From Bordetella parapertussis (GTDB lineage: Bacteria > Pseudomonadota > Gammaproteobacteria > Burkholderiales > Burkholderiaceae_A), in NCBI GenBank assembly GCA_945862305.1, contig CAMAXF010000001.1:1-64000 (forward strand): a DNA stretch of 64,000 nucleotides, written 5' to 3'. Below, piece by piece: positions 1-9,892 of the stretch (its first letter is position 1; every line of letters begins with the position of its first letter). Made by a program: the position numbers and the translations under genes. The notes beneath the pieces are model-generated. The model did not search any database, was not told where the DNA came from, and worked only from the letters and a program-made list of their open reading frames with translations.

Positions 1-189
<189 letters not shown>

Positions 190-203
190 CCCAAGGACCC
201 AGC

Positions 204-512
204 ATGCAACAGAAAATCCGCATTCGTCTCAAGGCGTTCGATTACAAGCTGATCGACCAGTCTGCGCTCGAAATTGTCGACACAGCCAAGCGCACTGGTG
301 CGGTGGTTCGGGGCCCAGTGCCCCTTCCCACCCGCTTTCGCCGCTTTGACATTCTGCGCAGCCCCCACGTGAACAAAACCTCACGCGACCAGTTCGAGCT
401 GCGCACCCACCAACGGCTCATGGACATCGTCGACCCCACCGAAAAGACGGTCGACGCCCTCATGAAGCTCGATCTTCCCGCCGGCGTGGATGTGGAAATC
501 AAGCTGCAGTAA
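204..512 (+). CDS. rpsJ: 30S ribosomal protein S10 (NusE)
   Basis: This 102-residue protein is S10 along its whole length (start [14 protein letters not shown]; motifs GPVPLPT and [13 protein letters not shown]). S10 sits in the 30S head and, as NusE, joins antitermination complexes with NusB and NusG. The ATG follows an AAGGA-like site 8 nt upstream. It is the first gene of the S10 operon, yet it is separated from rplC by 145 nt holding a candidate promoter, so the rest of the operon may also be transcribed on its own. Confidence 0.98.
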   Translation: MQQKIRIRLKAFDYKLIDQSALEIVDTAKRTGAVVRGPVPLPTRFRRFDILRSPHVNKTSRDQFELRTHQRLMDIVDPTEKTVDALMKLDLPAGVDVEIKLQ

Positions 513-519
513 GCCGAAC

Positions 520-549
520 TTGCAAGATCGGCCGCTTGTGTAATAGACT
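520..549 (+). promoter_or_regulatory. Candidate sigma-70 promoter between rpsJ and rplC
   Basis: A TTGCAA (520-525) and a TAGACT (544-549) are separated by 18 nt in the 145-nt gap after rpsJ. Each matches the consensus at four of six positions, including the key bases. Transcription would start near 556 and give a leader of about 100 nt before rplC. The call rests on sequence only. Confidence 0.4.
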
Positions 550-657
550 GATGGGCTTTCCCGTGTTGCTCCTTTGAGGGCAGTGTTGGAAAGAACCAGC
601 AGGACATATTTGGAATTTAATCAGCCCCAGCCAATCGCAGCTGGGATCGGAGAAAAG

Positions 658-1308
658 ATGAGCCTTGGACTTTTAGGTCGCAAGGTTGGTATGACCCGTG
701 TGTTCACGGATGAGGGAGACACCATCCCCGTGACCGTGATCGATGTGTCAGACAACCGCGTTACCCAGATCAAGTCAACCGAGACCGACGGCTACAGCGC
801 CGTTCAGGTTGCCTTTGGCGTTAAGCGCGCCTCCCGTGTATTGAAGCCGCAGGCAGGTCATGTCGCCAAGGCAGGCGTTCAGGCCGGTGAGTTGATGCGT
901 GAATTCCCCGTGTCAGCCGAAGCGCTCGCCAGTGTGGCTGCAGGCCAGCATCTGACGGTCGAGATCTTCACGCCCGGCCAGATGGTTGACGTCACCGGCA
1001 CCACGCAGGGCAAGGGCTTTGCCGGCACCATTGCTCGTCACAACTTTGCCTCCCAGCGTGCCTCTCACGGCAACTCGCGGTCCCACAACGTGCCGGGCTC
1101 CATCGGCATGGCCCAAGACCCGGGCCGCGTGTTCCCAGGAAAGAAAATGCCTGGCCACGACGGCGCTGCGCGCCGCACCACCCAGAACCTTGAAGTGGTC
1201 CGTGTGGACACAGCCCGCCAGCTCGTCCTGATCAAGGGTGCGGTGCCTGGTTCCAAGGGCGGCCACGTGATCATCCGTCCAGCCGTTCGTTCGGCTGCGA
1301 AGGCATAA
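658..1308 (+). CDS. rplC: 50S ribosomal protein L3
   Basis: L3 is an early-assembly 23S rRNA-binding protein. I start it at ATG 658, giving 216 residues ([16 protein letters not shown]), because this matches the universal L3 N-terminus and follows a GGAG site. The open frame extends back to 574, but the extra 28 residues are unlike L3. The conserved loop near the peptidyl-transferase centre ([11 protein letters not shown], then [20 protein letters not shown]) is intact. It also contains the site where PrmB methylates a Gln in E. coli. rplD follows after 13 nt. Confidence 0.96.
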   Translation: MSLGLLGRKVGMTRVFTDEGDTIPVTVIDVSDNRVTQIKSTETDGYSAVQVAFGVKRASRVLKPQAGHVAKAGVQAGELMREFPVSAEALASVAAGQHLTVEIFTPGQMVDVTGTTQGKGFAGTIARHNFASQRASHGNSRSHNVPGSIGMAQDPGRVFPGKKMPGHDGAARRTTQNLEVVRVDTARQLVLIKGAVPGSKGGHVIIRPAVRSAAKA

Positions 1309-1321
1309 GGGGCTCGCCAAC

Positions 1322-1942
1322 ATGGAACTCATGCTCTTAAACGAAGCCGGCCAGTCCGCCGGCACGGTGCAGGCCAACGACGTCGTCTTCAACCGCGACT
1401 TTAATGAGCCCCTCGTGCACCAGGTCGTGGTGGCCTATCAGGCCAATGCCCGCAGCGGCAACCGCGCTCAGAAGGATCGCAGCGAGGTCAACAAATCGAC
1501 CCGCAAGCCTTGGCGCCAAAAGGGCACTGGCCGTGCCCGTGTGGGCCGCGCCTCCAGCCCACTGTGGCGTGGGGGTGGCAAGGTCTTCCCGAACTCGCCC
1601 GACGAGAACTTCAGCCACAAGCTCAACAAGAAGATGTACCGCGCCGGTGTGCGTTCCATCTTGTCGCAGCTGGCCCGCGAAGGCCGCCTGGCCATTGTCG
1701 AGAAGTTCGAGGTCGAAGCCCCCAAGACCAAGCTGGTGGCAGAAAAGCTCAAGCAAATGGGCATGGATTCCGTGCTGCTCATCACCGACAACCTCGATGA
1801 ATCCTTGTACCTGGCCTCTCGCAACCTGCAGAGCATTGCCGTCATCGAGCCCGAGGCCGCAGATCCAGTCTCCTTGGTCTATTTCGACAAGGTGCTCATG
1901 ACCCGTGCTGCACTGGCCCGTTTCGAGGAGATGTTTGCATGA
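1322..1942 (+). CDS. rplD: 50S ribosomal protein L4
   Basis: This 206-residue L4 has the conserved extended loop that lines the exit tunnel ([18 protein letters not shown] and SSPLWRGGG). In E. coli, L4 also represses its own S10 operon by acting on the leader; whether that happens here cannot be read from the sequence. The stop overlaps the rplW start in an ATGA arrangement, which suggests translational coupling. Confidence 0.97.
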   Translation: MELMLLNEAGQSAGTVQANDVVFNRDFNEPLVHQVVVAYQANARSGNRAQKDRSEVNKSTRKPWRQKGTGRARVGRASSPLWRGGGKVFPNSPDENFSHKLNKKMYRAGVRSILSQLAREGRLAIVEKFEVEAPKTKLVAEKLKQMGMDSVLLITDNLDESLYLASRNLQSIAVIEPEAADPVSLVYFDKVLMTRAALARFEEMFA

Positions 1943-2238
1943 ACCAGGAACGCCTCATGAAGATCCTGCTCTCGCCAATCGTCTCTGAGAAGAGCACCCA
2001 GATTGGTGAGCAGAACAACCAGGTGGCCTTTCGTGTGCTGCAAGATGCCACCAAGCCAGAAATCAAGGCGGCCGTTGAGCTCATGTTCAAGGTCCAGGTC
2101 GACACCGTTCGGGTGCTCAACCAAAAGGGCAAGGCCAAGCGTTACGGCAAAACCAGTGGCCGTCGGCGCGACACCCGCAAGGCCTATGTCAGCCTGGCCC
2201 AGGGCCAGGAAATTAACTTCGTTGGGGAGGCTGCGTAA
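1939..2238 (+). CDS. rplW: 50S ribosomal protein L23
   Basis: L23 sits at the tunnel exit and docks trigger factor and SRP. The 99-residue product has the typical start ([16 protein letters not shown]) and the basic loop [20 protein letters not shown]. It overlaps rplD by 4 nt, and its TAA shares a base with the rplB ATG (TAATG), so rplD, rplW and rplB are packed as one translational unit. Confidence 0.97.
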   Translation: MNQERLMKILLSPIVSEKSTQIGEQNNQVAFRVLQDATKPEIKAAVELMFKVQVDTVRVLNQKGKAKRYGKTSGRRRDTRKAYVSLAQGQEINFVGEAA

Positions 2239-3068
2239 TGCCCATCGTTAAACTCAAGCCCACCTCGGCTGGCCAGCGTGCCATGGTCAAGGTGACGCAC
2301 CCGCATCTCTATAAGGGCCGTCCCCTCGAGGCACTCACCGAGCACCAGTCCAAGACTGCAGGCCGCAACAACCTTGGCCGCATCACCACGCGCCATCGTG
2401 GCGGTGGCCACAAGCAGCACTACCGCATCATCGACTTTCGTCGCCTCAAGGATGGCATTCCCGCCAAGGTCGAGCGCATCGAATACGACCCCAACCGCAG
2501 CGCCCACATTGCCCTGCTTTGTTACGCAGACGGCGAGCGCCGCTATATCATCGCCCCCAAGGGCGTGGAGGTTGGCGCCGAGCTCATGAGCGGTGCAGAG
2601 GCACCCATCCGTTCGGGCAACACCCTGCCCATTCGCAACATTCCCGTGGGCTCAACCATCCATTGCATCGAGATGGTGCCAGGCAAAGGCGCCCAGCTGG
2701 CGCGCTCGGCCGGTGGCAGTGCGCAGCTTCTGGCCCGTGAAGGCACCTACGCCCAGGTTCGCCTGCGCTCCGGTGAAATTCGTCGAGTTCACATTGAGTG
2801 CCGGGCCACGATGGGTGAGGTGAGCAATGGCGAGCACAACCTGCGTCAGTACGGCAAAGCCGGCGCCATTCGTTGGCGTGGCATTCGCCCAACCGTGCGC
2901 GGTGTGGCCATGAACCCTGTCGATCACCCACACGGTGGTGGTGAGGGTCGAACGGGCGAGGCCCGTGAGCCCGTCAGCCCATGGGGTACCCCCACCAAGG
3001 GCTACAAGACCCGTCGCAACAAGCGCACCACCTCCATGATTGTGACCAGCCGTCACAAGCGGAAATAA
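2238..3068 (+). CDS. rplB: 50S ribosomal protein L2
   Basis: L2 is a primary 23S rRNA-binding protein needed for subunit joining and peptidyl transfer. The 276-residue product carries the hallmark C-terminal sequence [15 protein letters not shown], whose histidine lies near the peptidyl-transferase centre, plus [12 protein letters not shown] and [10 protein letters not shown]. Length matches E. coli L2 (273). The start is fixed by the 1-nt overlap with rplW; rpsS follows after 21 nt. Confidence 0.98.
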   Translation: MPIVKLKPTSAGQRAMVKVTHPHLYKGRPLEALTEHQSKTAGRNNLGRITTRHRGGGHKQHYRIIDFRRLKDGIPAKVERIEYDPNRSAHIALLCYADGERRYIIAPKGVEVGAELMSGAEAPIRSGNTLPIRNIPVGSTIHCIEMVPGKGAQLARSAGGSAQLLAREGTYAQVRLRSGEIRRVHIECRATMGEVSNGEHNLRQYGKAGAIRWRGIRPTVRGVAMNPVDHPHGGGEGRTGEAREPVSPWGTPTKGYKTRRNKRTTSMIVTSRHKRK

Positions 3069-3089
3069 GCCCTAAAGGAACCAGCACAG

Positions 3090-3365
3090 ATGTCACGTTC
3101 TGCCAAAAAAGGTCCGTTTGTAGACGACCACCTTTTCAAGAAAGTCGAGATTGCGGTCGAGTCCAAAGACAAGCGCCCCATCAAGACTTGGTCCCGTCGG
3201 TCCACCATTCTTCCGGAATTCGTGGGCCTGACCATCGCCGTTCACAACGGCCGTCTTCATGTGCCTGTCTACGTGACAGACAACATGGTCGGCCACAAGC
3301 TCGGCGAATTCGCCCTGACCCGCACGTTCAAGGGTCATGCCGCCGACAAAAAGGCCAAGAAGTAA
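3090..3365 (+). CDS. rpsS: 30S ribosomal protein S19
   Basis: This 91-residue S19 ([45 protein letters not shown]) is full length. S19 sits in the 30S head beside S13 and takes part in the A-site finger bridge. It follows rplB and precedes rplV, the canonical S10-operon order. An AAAGGA site lies upstream of the ATG. Confidence 0.98.
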   Translation: MSRSAKKGPFVDDHLFKKVEIAVESKDKRPIKTWSRRSTILPEFVGLTIAVHNGRLHVPVYVTDNMVGHKLGEFALTRTFKGHAADKKAKK

Positions 3366-3395
3366 TCGGCCCCGCGCAGAGACCAGAGGATAAAC

Positions 3396-3725
3396 ATGGA
3401 AACTTCCGCAAAACTCAGGGGCGTGCGCCTCTCAGCCCAGAAGGGGCGACTCGTGGCCGACCTGATTCGAGGCAAGCCGGTTGAGCAGGCGCTCAACACA
3501 CTGGCCTTCACCCCCAAAAAGGCGGCGGTGATCGTCAAAAAGGTTCTCGAATCGGCGATTGCCAATGCCGAGCACAACGATGGCGCAGACATCGATGAGC
3601 TCAAGGTCACCTCCATCACCGTGGAGCGTGGCACCAAGCTGCGTCGCTTCTCCGCACGAGCCAAGGGCCGTGGCGTTCGGATCGAAAAGCCGACCTGCCA
3701 CATCTGCATCACCGTCGGTAACTAA
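3396..3725 (+). CDS. rplV: 50S ribosomal protein L22
   Basis: L22 spans the 50S subunit and its beta-hairpin lines the exit tunnel. The 109-residue product begins [19 protein letters not shown] and contains the hairpin region [21 protein letters not shown], where macrolide-resistance changes occur in other species. No insertion or deletion is evident there. It is preceded by an AGAGGA site and followed 9 nt later by rpsC. Confidence 0.98.
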   Translation: METSAKLRGVRLSAQKGRLVADLIRGKPVEQALNTLAFTPKKAAVIVKKVLESAIANAEHNDGADIDELKVTSITVERGTKLRRFSARAKGRGVRIEKPTCHICITVGN

Positions 3726-3734
3726 GGGCCAGAC

Positions 3735-4568
3735 ATGGGTCAAAAAATACATCCCACCGGATTCCGTCTTGTTGTTTCCCGCAACTGGTCGTCACGTTGG
3801 TTCGCCAACCCACGCGACTTCAGCAAGATGCTCAATGAAGACATTCAGGTTCGCGATTTCCTCAAGAAGCGCCTCAAGAGCGCCGCTGTGGGCCGCGTGC
3901 TCATTGAGCGCCCCGCCAAGAATGCCAAGATCACCATTTTCAGCGCCCGGCCCGGCGTTGTGATTGGAAAGAAGGGCGAAGACATCGAGGCCCTTAAGAC
4001 CCAGCTCTCCACCATGATGGGCGTGCCCGTGCACGTCAACATTGAAGAGATTCGCAAGCCAGAGGTCGATGCGCAGCTCATCGCAGAGAACATCACCCAG
4101 CAGCTCGAGAAGCGGATCATGTTCCGCCGCGCCATGAAGCGGGCCATGCAAAACGCCATGCGCCTTGGAGCCCAGGGCATCAAGATCATGAGTTCGGGCC
4201 GTTTGAATGGTGCCGAGATCGCCCGAACCGAGTGGTATCGCGAGGGCCGCGTGCCCCTCCACACCCTGCGGGCCGACATCGATTACGGCTTTGCCGAGGC
4301 CAACACCACCTACGGCATCATTGGTGTGAAGGTCTGGGTCTACAAGGGCGACACCCTGGGCCGTGCCGATGCGCCGGTCTCTGCAGAGCCCCCGATGGCC
4401 GAGCCCAAAGACGAAAAGAAGCCACGTCGGGCGCCTGCGGCTCCCCGCAGGGTCAAGGCCGAGGGCGATGCGCCTGTTGCCGCAGCCCCTGAGGGCGATG
4501 CAAAACCAACCGTCAAACGTGTTCGCAAAGTCGCAGCCACACCGGCCGCAGACAAGCCCGCAACCTAA
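3735..4568 (+). CDS. rpsC: 30S ribosomal protein S3 with long basic C-terminal tail
   Basis: S3 lines the mRNA entry channel and helps unwind mRNA. The N-terminal part includes a type II KH domain with the loop [12 protein letters not shown] at about residues 76-87. The C-terminal S3 core ends near residue 215. About 60 further residues are rich in Lys, Arg, Ala and Pro, taking the protein to 277 residues against 233 in E. coli. From memory, extended S3 tails occur in other betaproteobacteria, so this is probably lineage-typical. rplP follows after 23 nt. Confidence 0.97.
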   Translation: MGQKIHPTGFRLVVSRNWSSRWFANPRDFSKMLNEDIQVRDFLKKRLKSAAVGRVLIERPAKNAKITIFSARPGVVIGKKGEDIEALKTQLSTMMGVPVHVNIEEIRKPEVDAQLIAENITQQLEKRIMFRRAMKRAMQNAMRLGAQGIKIMSSGRLNGAEIARTEWYREGRVPLHTLRADIDYGFAEANTTYGIIGVKVWVYKGDTLGRADAPVSAEPPMAEPKDEKKPRRAPAAPRRVKAEGDAPVAAAPEGDAKPTVKRVRKVAATPAADKPAT

Positions 4569-4591
4569 ACCAGACAAGCCAGAGGTTCTCT

Positions 4592-5008
4592 ATGTTGCAA
4601 CCCTCACGCCGGAAGTATCGGAAAGAACAAAAAGGCCGAAACACAGGCCTGGCCACACGTGGCGCGAATGTGTCGTTTGGCGAATTCGGACTCAAGGCTA
4701 CCGGCCGCGGCCGCCTCACCTCACGCCAGATCGAGGCTGCCCGTCGTGCCATGACCCGTCACATCAAGCGTGGTGGCCGCATCTGGATCCGCATTTTTCC
4801 GGACAAGCCCATTTCGCAAAAGCCCGCCGAGGTTCGGATGGGCAACGGCAAGGGCAATGTGGAGTACTACGTGGCCGAGATTCAGCCCGGCAAGGTGCTC
4901 TACGAGATGGATGGCGTCGATGAGACGCTGGCCCGTGAAGCGTTTCGCCTGGCTGCTGCCAAGCTGCCCTTGGCCACCACCTTCGTGGTTCGCCAGGTGG
5001 GCCGTTAA
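4592..5008 (+). CDS. rplP: 50S ribosomal protein L16
   Basis: L16 contacts A-site tRNA and completes 50S assembly. The 138-residue product starts [17 protein letters not shown] and keeps the conserved block around [20 protein letters not shown]; in E. coli an Arg in this region is hydroxylated by RoxA. Length and order (rpsC-rplP-rpmC) are standard. The ATG follows an AGAGG site. Confidence 0.98.
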   Translation: MLQPSRRKYRKEQKGRNTGLATRGANVSFGEFGLKATGRGRLTSRQIEAARRAMTRHIKRGGRIWIRIFPDKPISQKPAEVRMGNGKGNVEYYVAEIQPGKVLYEMDGVDETLAREAFRLAAAKLPLATTFVVRQVGR

Positions 5009-5025
5009 TTCAAGGAATCCGAGAC

Positions 5026-5217
5026 ATGAAAGCCTCTGAACTTCGCACCAAGAACGACACCGAGCTCCAACAGGAACTAGAGTCGTTGCTGAGGGCTCAC
5101 TTCAACCTGCGCATGCAACACGGCACCCAGCAGCTCACCAACACGTCCCAATTGGGTCATGTTCGCCGTGACATTGCCCGTGTGCGCACCCTCCTTCGTC
5201 AAAGGACTTCGGCATGA
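5026..5217 (+). CDS. rpmC: 50S ribosomal protein L29
   Basis: A 63-residue two-helix protein ([37 protein letters not shown]) matching L29, which sits near the tunnel exit next to L23. Its TGA overlaps the rpsQ ATG by 4 nt (ATGA), so the two are probably coupled. The start is preceded by an AAGGAA site. Confidence 0.97.
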   Translation: MKASELRTKNDTELQQELESLLRAHFNLRMQHGTQQLTNTSQLGHVRRDIARVRTLLRQRTSA

Positions 5218-5480
5218 CCCAGACCGCATCCCTTACTCGGACCCTGGTGGGCCGAGTCGTCAGCGACAAAATGCAAAAGACTGTCACGGTGCTTGTTGAG
5301 CGCCGGATTCAGCACCCCATTTACGGTAAGTTCATGGGCCGCAGCAAGAAATACCACGCCCACGTAGAGCAAGAAGGCATTCAAATGGGCGACACCGTCG
5401 AGATCTCCGAAACCCGGCCCATCTCGAAGACCAAGGCCTGGGCAGTGACCAAGCTGATCAGCAAGGCCGTGGTGGTTTAA
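5214..5480 (+). CDS. rpsQ: 30S ribosomal protein S17
   Basis: This 88-residue OB-fold protein is S17, a primary 16S rRNA binder ([49 protein letters not shown]). It is the last gene of the S10 group; a 158-nt gap with a candidate promoter and stem-loops separates it from rplN, as at the S10-spc operon boundary of E. coli. Confidence 0.98.
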   Translation: MTQTASLTRTLVGRVVSDKMQKTVTVLVERRIQHPIYGKFMGRSKKYHAHVEQEGIQMGDTVEISETRPISKTKAWAVTKLISKAVVV

Positions 5481-5493
5481 AGCATTTGTAGGT

Positions 5494-5579
5494 TATAGTA
5501 GAGGGCTGTTCTCGATTGTCTTCCCGTTAACGGGCCCAAAACTATCTGAGCGTGTTTCTGAAGTTGATGTCTGCTCAGA
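5494..5579 (+). promoter_or_regulatory. spc-operon promoter candidate and structured leader before rplN
   Basis: A TATAGT at 5494-5499 is a good -10 box but has no convincing -35. Downstream lie a perfect palindrome CCCGTTAACGGG (5523-5534) and a 7-bp inverted repeat, TCTGAGC (5545-5551) with GCTCAGA (5573-5579), around a 21-nt loop. Neither is followed by a T-run, so they look like leader-RNA structures rather than terminators. The rplN ATG is at 5639, after an AGGAATCAGGAA stretch. Confidence 0.45.
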
Positions 5580-5638
5580 CAAGTTGGGAGCAGGTCCTTC
5601 CATTTTGTTTTGTATGTTGAACTGAGGAATCAGGAATC

Positions 5639-6007
5639 ATGATTCAGATGCAATCGCGTCTGGACGTCGCCGACAACACCGGCGCCCGTTCGGTCATGTG
5701 TATCAAAGTGTTGGGTGGATCCAAGCGCCGCTATGCTGGCATTGGGGACGTCATCAAGGTGTCCATCAAAGACGCAGCCCCCCGTGGCCGCGTGAAGAAG
5801 GGCGAGATCTACAACGCCGTGGTGGTTCGAACCGCCAAGGGCGTTCGCCGCCCAGATGGCTCACTCATTCGCTTCGATGGCAACGCCGCCGTGCTGCTCA
5901 ATGCCAAGCTTGAGCCCATCGGAACACGCATCTTTGGCCCAGTGACCCGTGAACTCCGCAGTGAGCGGTTCATGAAGATCGTGTCCTTGGCCCCTGAAGT
6001 GATTTAA
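5639..6007 (+). CDS. rplN: 50S ribosomal protein L14
   Basis: L14 forms inter-subunit bridges and is the binding site of the silencing factor RsfS. The 122-residue product starts [19 protein letters not shown] and carries [21 protein letters not shown] and [18 protein letters not shown] motifs. It opens the spc operon and is preceded by a 158-nt leader. rplX follows after 19 nt. Confidence 0.98.
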   Translation: MIQMQSRLDVADNTGARSVMCIKVLGGSKRRYAGIGDVIKVSIKDAAPRGRVKKGEIYNAVVVRTAKGVRRPDGSLIRFDGNAAVLLNAKLEPIGTRIFGPVTRELRSERFMKIVSLAPEVI

Positions 6008-6026
6008 CAAGAGTAGAGATCAGACC

Positions 6027-6359
6027 ATGAACAAGATTCGCAAAGGCGACGAAGTCATCGTGATCACCGGCCGTGACAAGGGCAAGCGTGGCGTGGTGCT
6101 GCGCCGTGTCGACGATCAGCACCTGGTGGTGGAGGGTGTGAACATCGTGAAGAAACACACCAAACCCAATCCCATGAAGGGTCAGCAGGGCGGCATCGTC
6201 GACAAGACCATGCCCATCGACCAGTCAAACGTGGCCATCTACAACGCGGCCACCCAGAAGGCTGATCGCGTCCAAATCCAGATTGCCGAGAACGGTGAGA
6301 AGCAACGGGTATTTGCCTCCAACAAGGCCGCCGTTCCCACCGCCATCAGCAACGCCTAA
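6027..6359 (+). CDS. rplX: 50S ribosomal protein L24
   Basis: L24 initiates 50S assembly. The 110-residue product has the N-terminal KOW motif ([19 protein letters not shown], about residues 3-21) and [15 protein letters not shown]. It follows rplN by 19 nt and precedes rplE by 24 nt, the usual spc order. No unusual feature is visible. Confidence 0.98.
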   Translation: MNKIRKGDEVIVITGRDKGKRGVVLRRVDDQHLVVEGVNIVKKHTKPNPMKGQQGGIVDKTMPIDQSNVAIYNAATQKADRVQIQIAENGEKQRVFASNKAAVPTAISNA

Positions 6360-6383
6360 GCCTCGCGCACCAAAGGAATCCAA

Positions 6384-6923
6384 ATGTCACGCATGCAAGA
6401 AATCTATCGCGACAAGGTGGCCCCGGAGCTCATGACCAAGTTCGGCTACAAGAGCGCCATGGAGGTGCCGCGCCTCTCGAAGATCACCCTCAACATGGGT
6501 GTCGGAGAGGCCATCGCCGATAAGAAAGTCATCGAGAACGCCGTCTCTGACCTCACCAAGATCGCGGGTCAAAAGCCCGTGGTGACCAAGGCCCGCAAGG
6601 CGATTGCTGGCTTCAAAATCCGTGAGGGTTACCCCATTGGCTGCATGGTCACCCTCCGTGGCAACCGCATGTACGAGTTCCTCGACCGGTTTGTCACTAT
6701 TGCACTGCCCCGCGTGCGCGACTTCCGCGGCATCTCCGGAAAGTCTTTCGATGGCCGTGGCAACTACAACATTGGCGTGAAAGAGCAGATCATTTTCCCC
6801 GAGATCGAGTACGACAAGGTCGATGCCGTCCGGGGCCTCAACATCAGCGTCACCACCACCGCAAAGACCGACGAAGAGGCCAAGGCACTCCTGTCTGCCT
6901 TCCGGTTCCCGTTCAAATCCTGA
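6384..6923 (+). CDS. rplE: 50S ribosomal protein L5
   Basis: L5 carries 5S rRNA into the large subunit. The 179-residue product contains the conserved [34 protein letters not shown] and [22 protein letters not shown]. Length equals E. coli L5 (179). In E. coli, S8 represses the spc operon by binding near the rplE start; I did not find a confident copy of that S8 site here. rpsN follows after 12 nt. Confidence 0.98.
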   Translation: MSRMQEIYRDKVAPELMTKFGYKSAMEVPRLSKITLNMGVGEAIADKKVIENAVSDLTKIAGQKPVVTKARKAIAGFKIREGYPIGCMVTLRGNRMYEFLDRFVTIALPRVRDFRGISGKSFDGRGNYNIGVKEQIIFPEIEYDKVDAVRGLNISVTTTAKTDEEAKALLSAFRFPFKS

Positions 6924-6935
6924 CCTAGGACAGAC

Positions 6936-7241
6936 ATGGCAAAGCTCTCCCTCATCAATCGCGAAAAAAAGCGCATGGCCACCGTGAAGAAGTTCGCGGC
7001 AAAGCGTGCGGCCCTTCAGGCCATCATCGACGATCAGTCCAAATCAGAAGAAGAGCGTTACGAGGCACGCCTCACGCTCCAGAAACTGCCCCGCAATGCC
7101 AGCCCCGTGCGCCTTCGCGCCCGCTGCCAGCTCACGGGACGCCCGCGTGGCACGTTCAAGATGTTTGGCCTTGGCCGCGCCAAGATTCGTGAGGCTGCCT
7201 TCCGCGGTGAGATCCCTGGTCTCACCAAGGCCAGCTGGTAA
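6936..7241 (+). CDS. rpsN: 30S ribosomal protein S14, long zinc-free form
   Basis: S14 sits in the 30S head. This is the 101-residue form ([32 protein letters not shown]) typical of proteobacteria, lacking the two CxxC pairs of the short zinc-binding form. It follows rplE by 12 nt, after an AGGA site. rpsH begins 43 nt downstream. Confidence 0.98.
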   Translation: MAKLSLINREKKRMATVKKFAAKRAALQAIIDDQSKSEEERYEARLTLQKLPRNASPVRLRARCQLTGRPRGTFKMFGLGRAKIREAAFRGEIPGLTKASW

Positions 7242-7284
7242 CCGTTTGCACAACCAAGTACAGAGTTAAAAAGGGTCTCATCTT

Positions 7285-7680
7285 ATGAGCATGAACGATC
7301 CCATCGCCGACATGTTTACCCGCATTCGCAATGCGCAGCGGGTGGAAAAGCGTTCGGTGCAAATGCCGTCCTCCAAGATCAAAGTGGCCATCGCCACTCT
7401 CCTGAAGGATGAGGGCTACATCGACGGCTACCAGGTCCGTCAAGAGGGCCCCAAGGCCGACCTCGAGATCAGCCTGAAATACCACGCTGGCCGCCCCGTG
7501 ATCGAGCGCATTGAGCGCGTCTCACGGCCTGGTCTGCGGGTTTACAAGGGCTGCGAATCCATTCCAAACGTCATGAACGGATTGGGCGTGGCCATCGTGT
7601 CCACCTCCAAAGGCCTCATGACCGACCGCAAGGCACGTGCCACCGGCATGGGCGGCGAAGTCATTGGCATCGTGGCGTAA
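7285..7680 (+). CDS. rpsH: 30S ribosomal protein S8
   Basis: S8 organises the central domain of 16S rRNA and in E. coli represses translation of the spc operon. The 131-residue product begins [19 protein letters not shown] and ends with the conserved [16 protein letters not shown], which forms part of the rRNA-binding surface. rplF follows after 14 nt. Confidence 0.98.
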   Translation: MSMNDPIADMFTRIRNAQRVEKRSVQMPSSKIKVAIATLLKDEGYIDGYQVRQEGPKADLEISLKYHAGRPVIERIERVSRPGLRVYKGCESIPNVMNGLGVAIVSTSKGLMTDRKARATGMGGEVIGIVA

Positions 7681-7694
7681 AGGGGGCACGAATC

Positions 7695-8228
7695 ATGTCA
7701 CGCATCGCAAAGTATCCGGTTGCACTGCCGTCTGGCGTTGAGGCTCAGCTCTCGGCCGAGTCCATCACGGTCAAGGGCCCGTTGGGCGTGCTCACCCAGC
7801 CCCTCACGGGCGAGGTCACCATTGCAAATGAGTCTGGCCAGCTGGTCTTCAAGGTCGTCAACGACTCTCGTCATGCCAAGGCCATGAGCGGAACCCTCCG
7901 GGCCCTGGTGGCCAACATGGTCCACGGCGTGTCCAAGGGTTTTGAGAAAAAGCTCAGCCTCATCGGCGTGGGCTACAAGGCTGCAGCCCAGGGCAAGTCG
8001 CTCAACCTGGCCCTTGGCTTCTCGCACCCCGTCGACTACGCCCTGCCTGAGGGCATCAAGGCCGAGACGCCAACACCCACGGAAATTGTCATCAAGGGCA
8101 TCGACAAGCAGCGGGTGGGTCAGGTGGCTGCCGAGGTGCGCGCCTTCCGTCCGCCCGAGCCTTACAAGGGCAAGGGTGTTCGCTACATCGACGAAGTCGT
8201 TCAGATCAAAGAAACCAAGAAGAAATAA
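7695..8228 (+). CDS. rplF: 50S ribosomal protein L6
   Basis: L6 lies at the base of the L7/L12 stalk near the sarcin-ricin loop. The 177-residue protein has the duplicated L6 fold; the conserved C-terminal block is [30 protein letters not shown], split here only for reference. Length equals E. coli L6. rplR starts 30 nt downstream. Confidence 0.98.
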   Translation: MSRIAKYPVALPSGVEAQLSAESITVKGPLGVLTQPLTGEVTIANESGQLVFKVVNDSRHAKAMSGTLRALVANMVHGVSKGFEKKLSLIGVGYKAAAQGKSLNLALGFSHPVDYALPEGIKAETPTPTEIVIKGIDKQRVGQVAAEVRAFRPPEPYKGKGVRYIDEVVQIKETKKK

Positions 8229-8258
8229 CGTCGAGTCATCGACTCAGGAACCGCATCC

Positions 8259-8624
8259 ATGGATAAGAACCAATCAAGACTTCGCAGGGCACGGCAGGCA
8301 CGGGCCAAGATCCACGAACTCCGCGTGCATCGGCTCTCCGTGCATCGCACGAATCTTCACATCTACGCGGCCATCACCGACCCGACCGGCGAGAGAGTGC
8401 TGGTCTCGGCCTCCACCGTCGAGGCCGAGGTGCGTGCGCAGCTGGCCTCCCAGACAGGCAAGGGCGGCAATGTGGCCGCGGCTGTGCTGGTCGGCAAGCG
8501 CGTGGCCGAGAAGGCCAAGGCCGCTGGCATCTCATCGGTCGCATTCGATCGCGCGGGCTTCCGTTATCACGGACGCGTGAAGGCATTGGCAGACGCAGCC
8601 CGCGAGGGCGGGTTGCAGTTCTAA
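8259..8624 (+). CDS. rplR: 50S ribosomal protein L18
   Basis: L18 binds 5S rRNA together with L5. The 121-residue product has a basic N-terminus ([18 protein letters not shown]) and the conserved [13 protein letters not shown] and [24 protein letters not shown]. Order rplF-rplR-rpsE is standard. An AGGAA site lies upstream of the ATG. Confidence 0.98.
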   Translation: MDKNQSRLRRARQARAKIHELRVHRLSVHRTNLHIYAAITDPTGERVLVSASTVEAEVRAQLASQTGKGGNVAAAVLVGKRVAEKAKAAGISSVAFDRAGFRYHGRVKALADAAREGGLQF

Positions 8625-8646
8625 GCGGACACAAAGGACACAAGAC

Positions 8647-9165
8647 ATGGCAAAAATGCAGGCACGGGTCAACACCGAAGAGCGCGATGACGGCCTTCGC
8701 GAGAAGATGATCGCCGTCAACCGCGTGAGCAAGACCGTCAAGGGCGGGCGCATCCTCGGCTTTGCTGCGCTCACCGTGGTGGGCGACGGCGACGGCAGCA
8801 TCGGCATGGGCAAGGGAAAGTCCCGTGAGGTGCCGGTGGCCGTTCAGAAGGCCATGGACGAGGCCCGCCGCAAACTGCTGCGTGTGCCCCTGAAGGGCGG
8901 CACCTTTCACCACGCCGTCATGGGCAAGCATGGCGCCTCCACCGTGCTCATCTCACCAGCCCCCAAGGGCACGGGCATCATCGCAGGCGGCCCCATGCGG
9001 GCCATCTTCGAGGTCATGGGCGTGAGCGACGTGGTGGCCAAGAGCCTTGGCTCGAGCAACCCCTACAACATGGTTCGCGCCACCCTCAATGGCCTCAAGC
9101 AGATGCACACGCCGGCCGATGTGGCCAACAAGCGCGGCCTGTCCATTGAACAGATCCTGAACTAA
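8647..9165 (+). CDS. rpsE: 30S ribosomal protein S5
   Basis: S5 lies at the mRNA entry and helps set decoding accuracy. The 172-residue product has the N-terminal dsRNA-binding-like domain ([38 protein letters not shown]) and the C-terminal domain ([32 protein letters not shown]). rpmD starts 10 nt downstream. Confidence 0.98.
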   Translation: MAKMQARVNTEERDDGLREKMIAVNRVSKTVKGGRILGFAALTVVGDGDGSIGMGKGKSREVPVAVQKAMDEARRKLLRVPLKGGTFHHAVMGKHGASTVLISPAPKGTGIIAGGPMRAIFEVMGVSDVVAKSLGSSNPYNMVRATLNGLKQMHTPADVANKRGLSIEQILN

Positions 9166-9175
9166 GGGACGCAAG

Positions 9176-9355
9176 ATGAACAAACCCACTCTGACTGTGA
9201 AGCTGGTGCGCAGCCCTGCAGGCACCCGGTCCGATCACCGTGCAACGGTGTTGGGCCTGGGCTTGAAGAAGATGCATCAGACCCGCGTCCTTGAAGACAC
9301 GCCCGCTGTGCGCGGCATGGTCAACAAGGTCTCCTACATGGTTCAAATCATTTAA
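9176..9355 (+). CDS. rpmD: 50S ribosomal protein L30
   Basis: A 59-residue frame reads [17 protein letters not shown] and continues [28 protein letters not shown], which is L30, a small non-essential-fold protein present in most proteobacteria. It sits between rpsE (10-nt gap) and rplO (8-nt gap), the expected place. The ATG follows a GGGACGCAAG site. No part is missing compared with E. coli L30 (59 residues). Confidence 0.96.
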   Translation: MNKPTLTVKLVRSPAGTRSDHRATVLGLGLKKMHQTRVLEDTPAVRGMVNKVSYMVQII

Positions 9356-9363
9356 GGCTCGTC

Positions 9364-9861
9364 ATGAAAGACTCCATGCGACTCAACACGATCGCGCCGG
9401 CTGAAGGTGCGACACATGCCAAGAAGCGGGTTGGCCGGGGCATTGGCTCGGGCCTTGGAAAAACCGCAGGCCGCGGCCACAAGGGCCAGAAGTCTCGCTC
9501 CGGTGGATTCCACAAGGTTGGCTTCGAGGGTGGTCAGATGCCCATGCATCGTCGCCTTCCCAAGCGTGGATTTACTGCACCCTTCGGGCGTTTCACCGAA
9601 GAGGTGCGTCTGTCTGAAATTCAGAAGCTTCCCATCGACCAGATCGACCTCCTCGCACTCAAGCAGGCAGGGGTTGTCTCTGAGCTCGCACGCCATGCCA
9701 AGGTCATTCTGTCGGGCTCCATCAGCCGCAAGGTGAGCCTGACCGGTCTGGGCGTGACGGCCGGTGCCAAGGCTGCCATCGAGGCGGCTGGTGGTTCGGT
9801 CACCCTGCCGGTGGCTGCCGAGAAGGTCCGCAAGCTGCCGCCGAAGAACAAGGCGGCCTAA
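9364..9861 (+). CDS. rplO: 50S ribosomal protein L15
   Basis: L15 is a late-assembly 50S protein. The product of 165 residues has the glycine-rich rRNA-binding N-terminus ([26 protein letters not shown]) read in two parts, and [21 protein letters not shown] 9364 has a TAAGG site 6 nt upstream; ATG 9376 (MRLNT) is an alternative matching the E. coli start. secY follows after 31 nt. Confidence 0.97.
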   Translation: MKDSMRLNTIAPAEGATHAKKRVGRGIGSGLGKTAGRGHKGQKSRSGGFHKVGFEGGQMPMHRRLPKRGFTAPFGRFTEEVRLSEIQKLPIDQIDLLALKQAGVVSELARHAKVILSGSISRKVSLTGLGVTAGAKAAIEAAGGSVTLPVAAEKVRKLPPKNKAA

Positions 9862-9892
9862 GGCCTAAAAGCCACGAGACCCAAAGACTCTA

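Noticed and set aside
574..657. N-terminal extension of rplC from 574
   Set aside because: The extra 28 residues have no L3 similarity, and ATG 658 has a ribosome-binding site and the universal L3 start.
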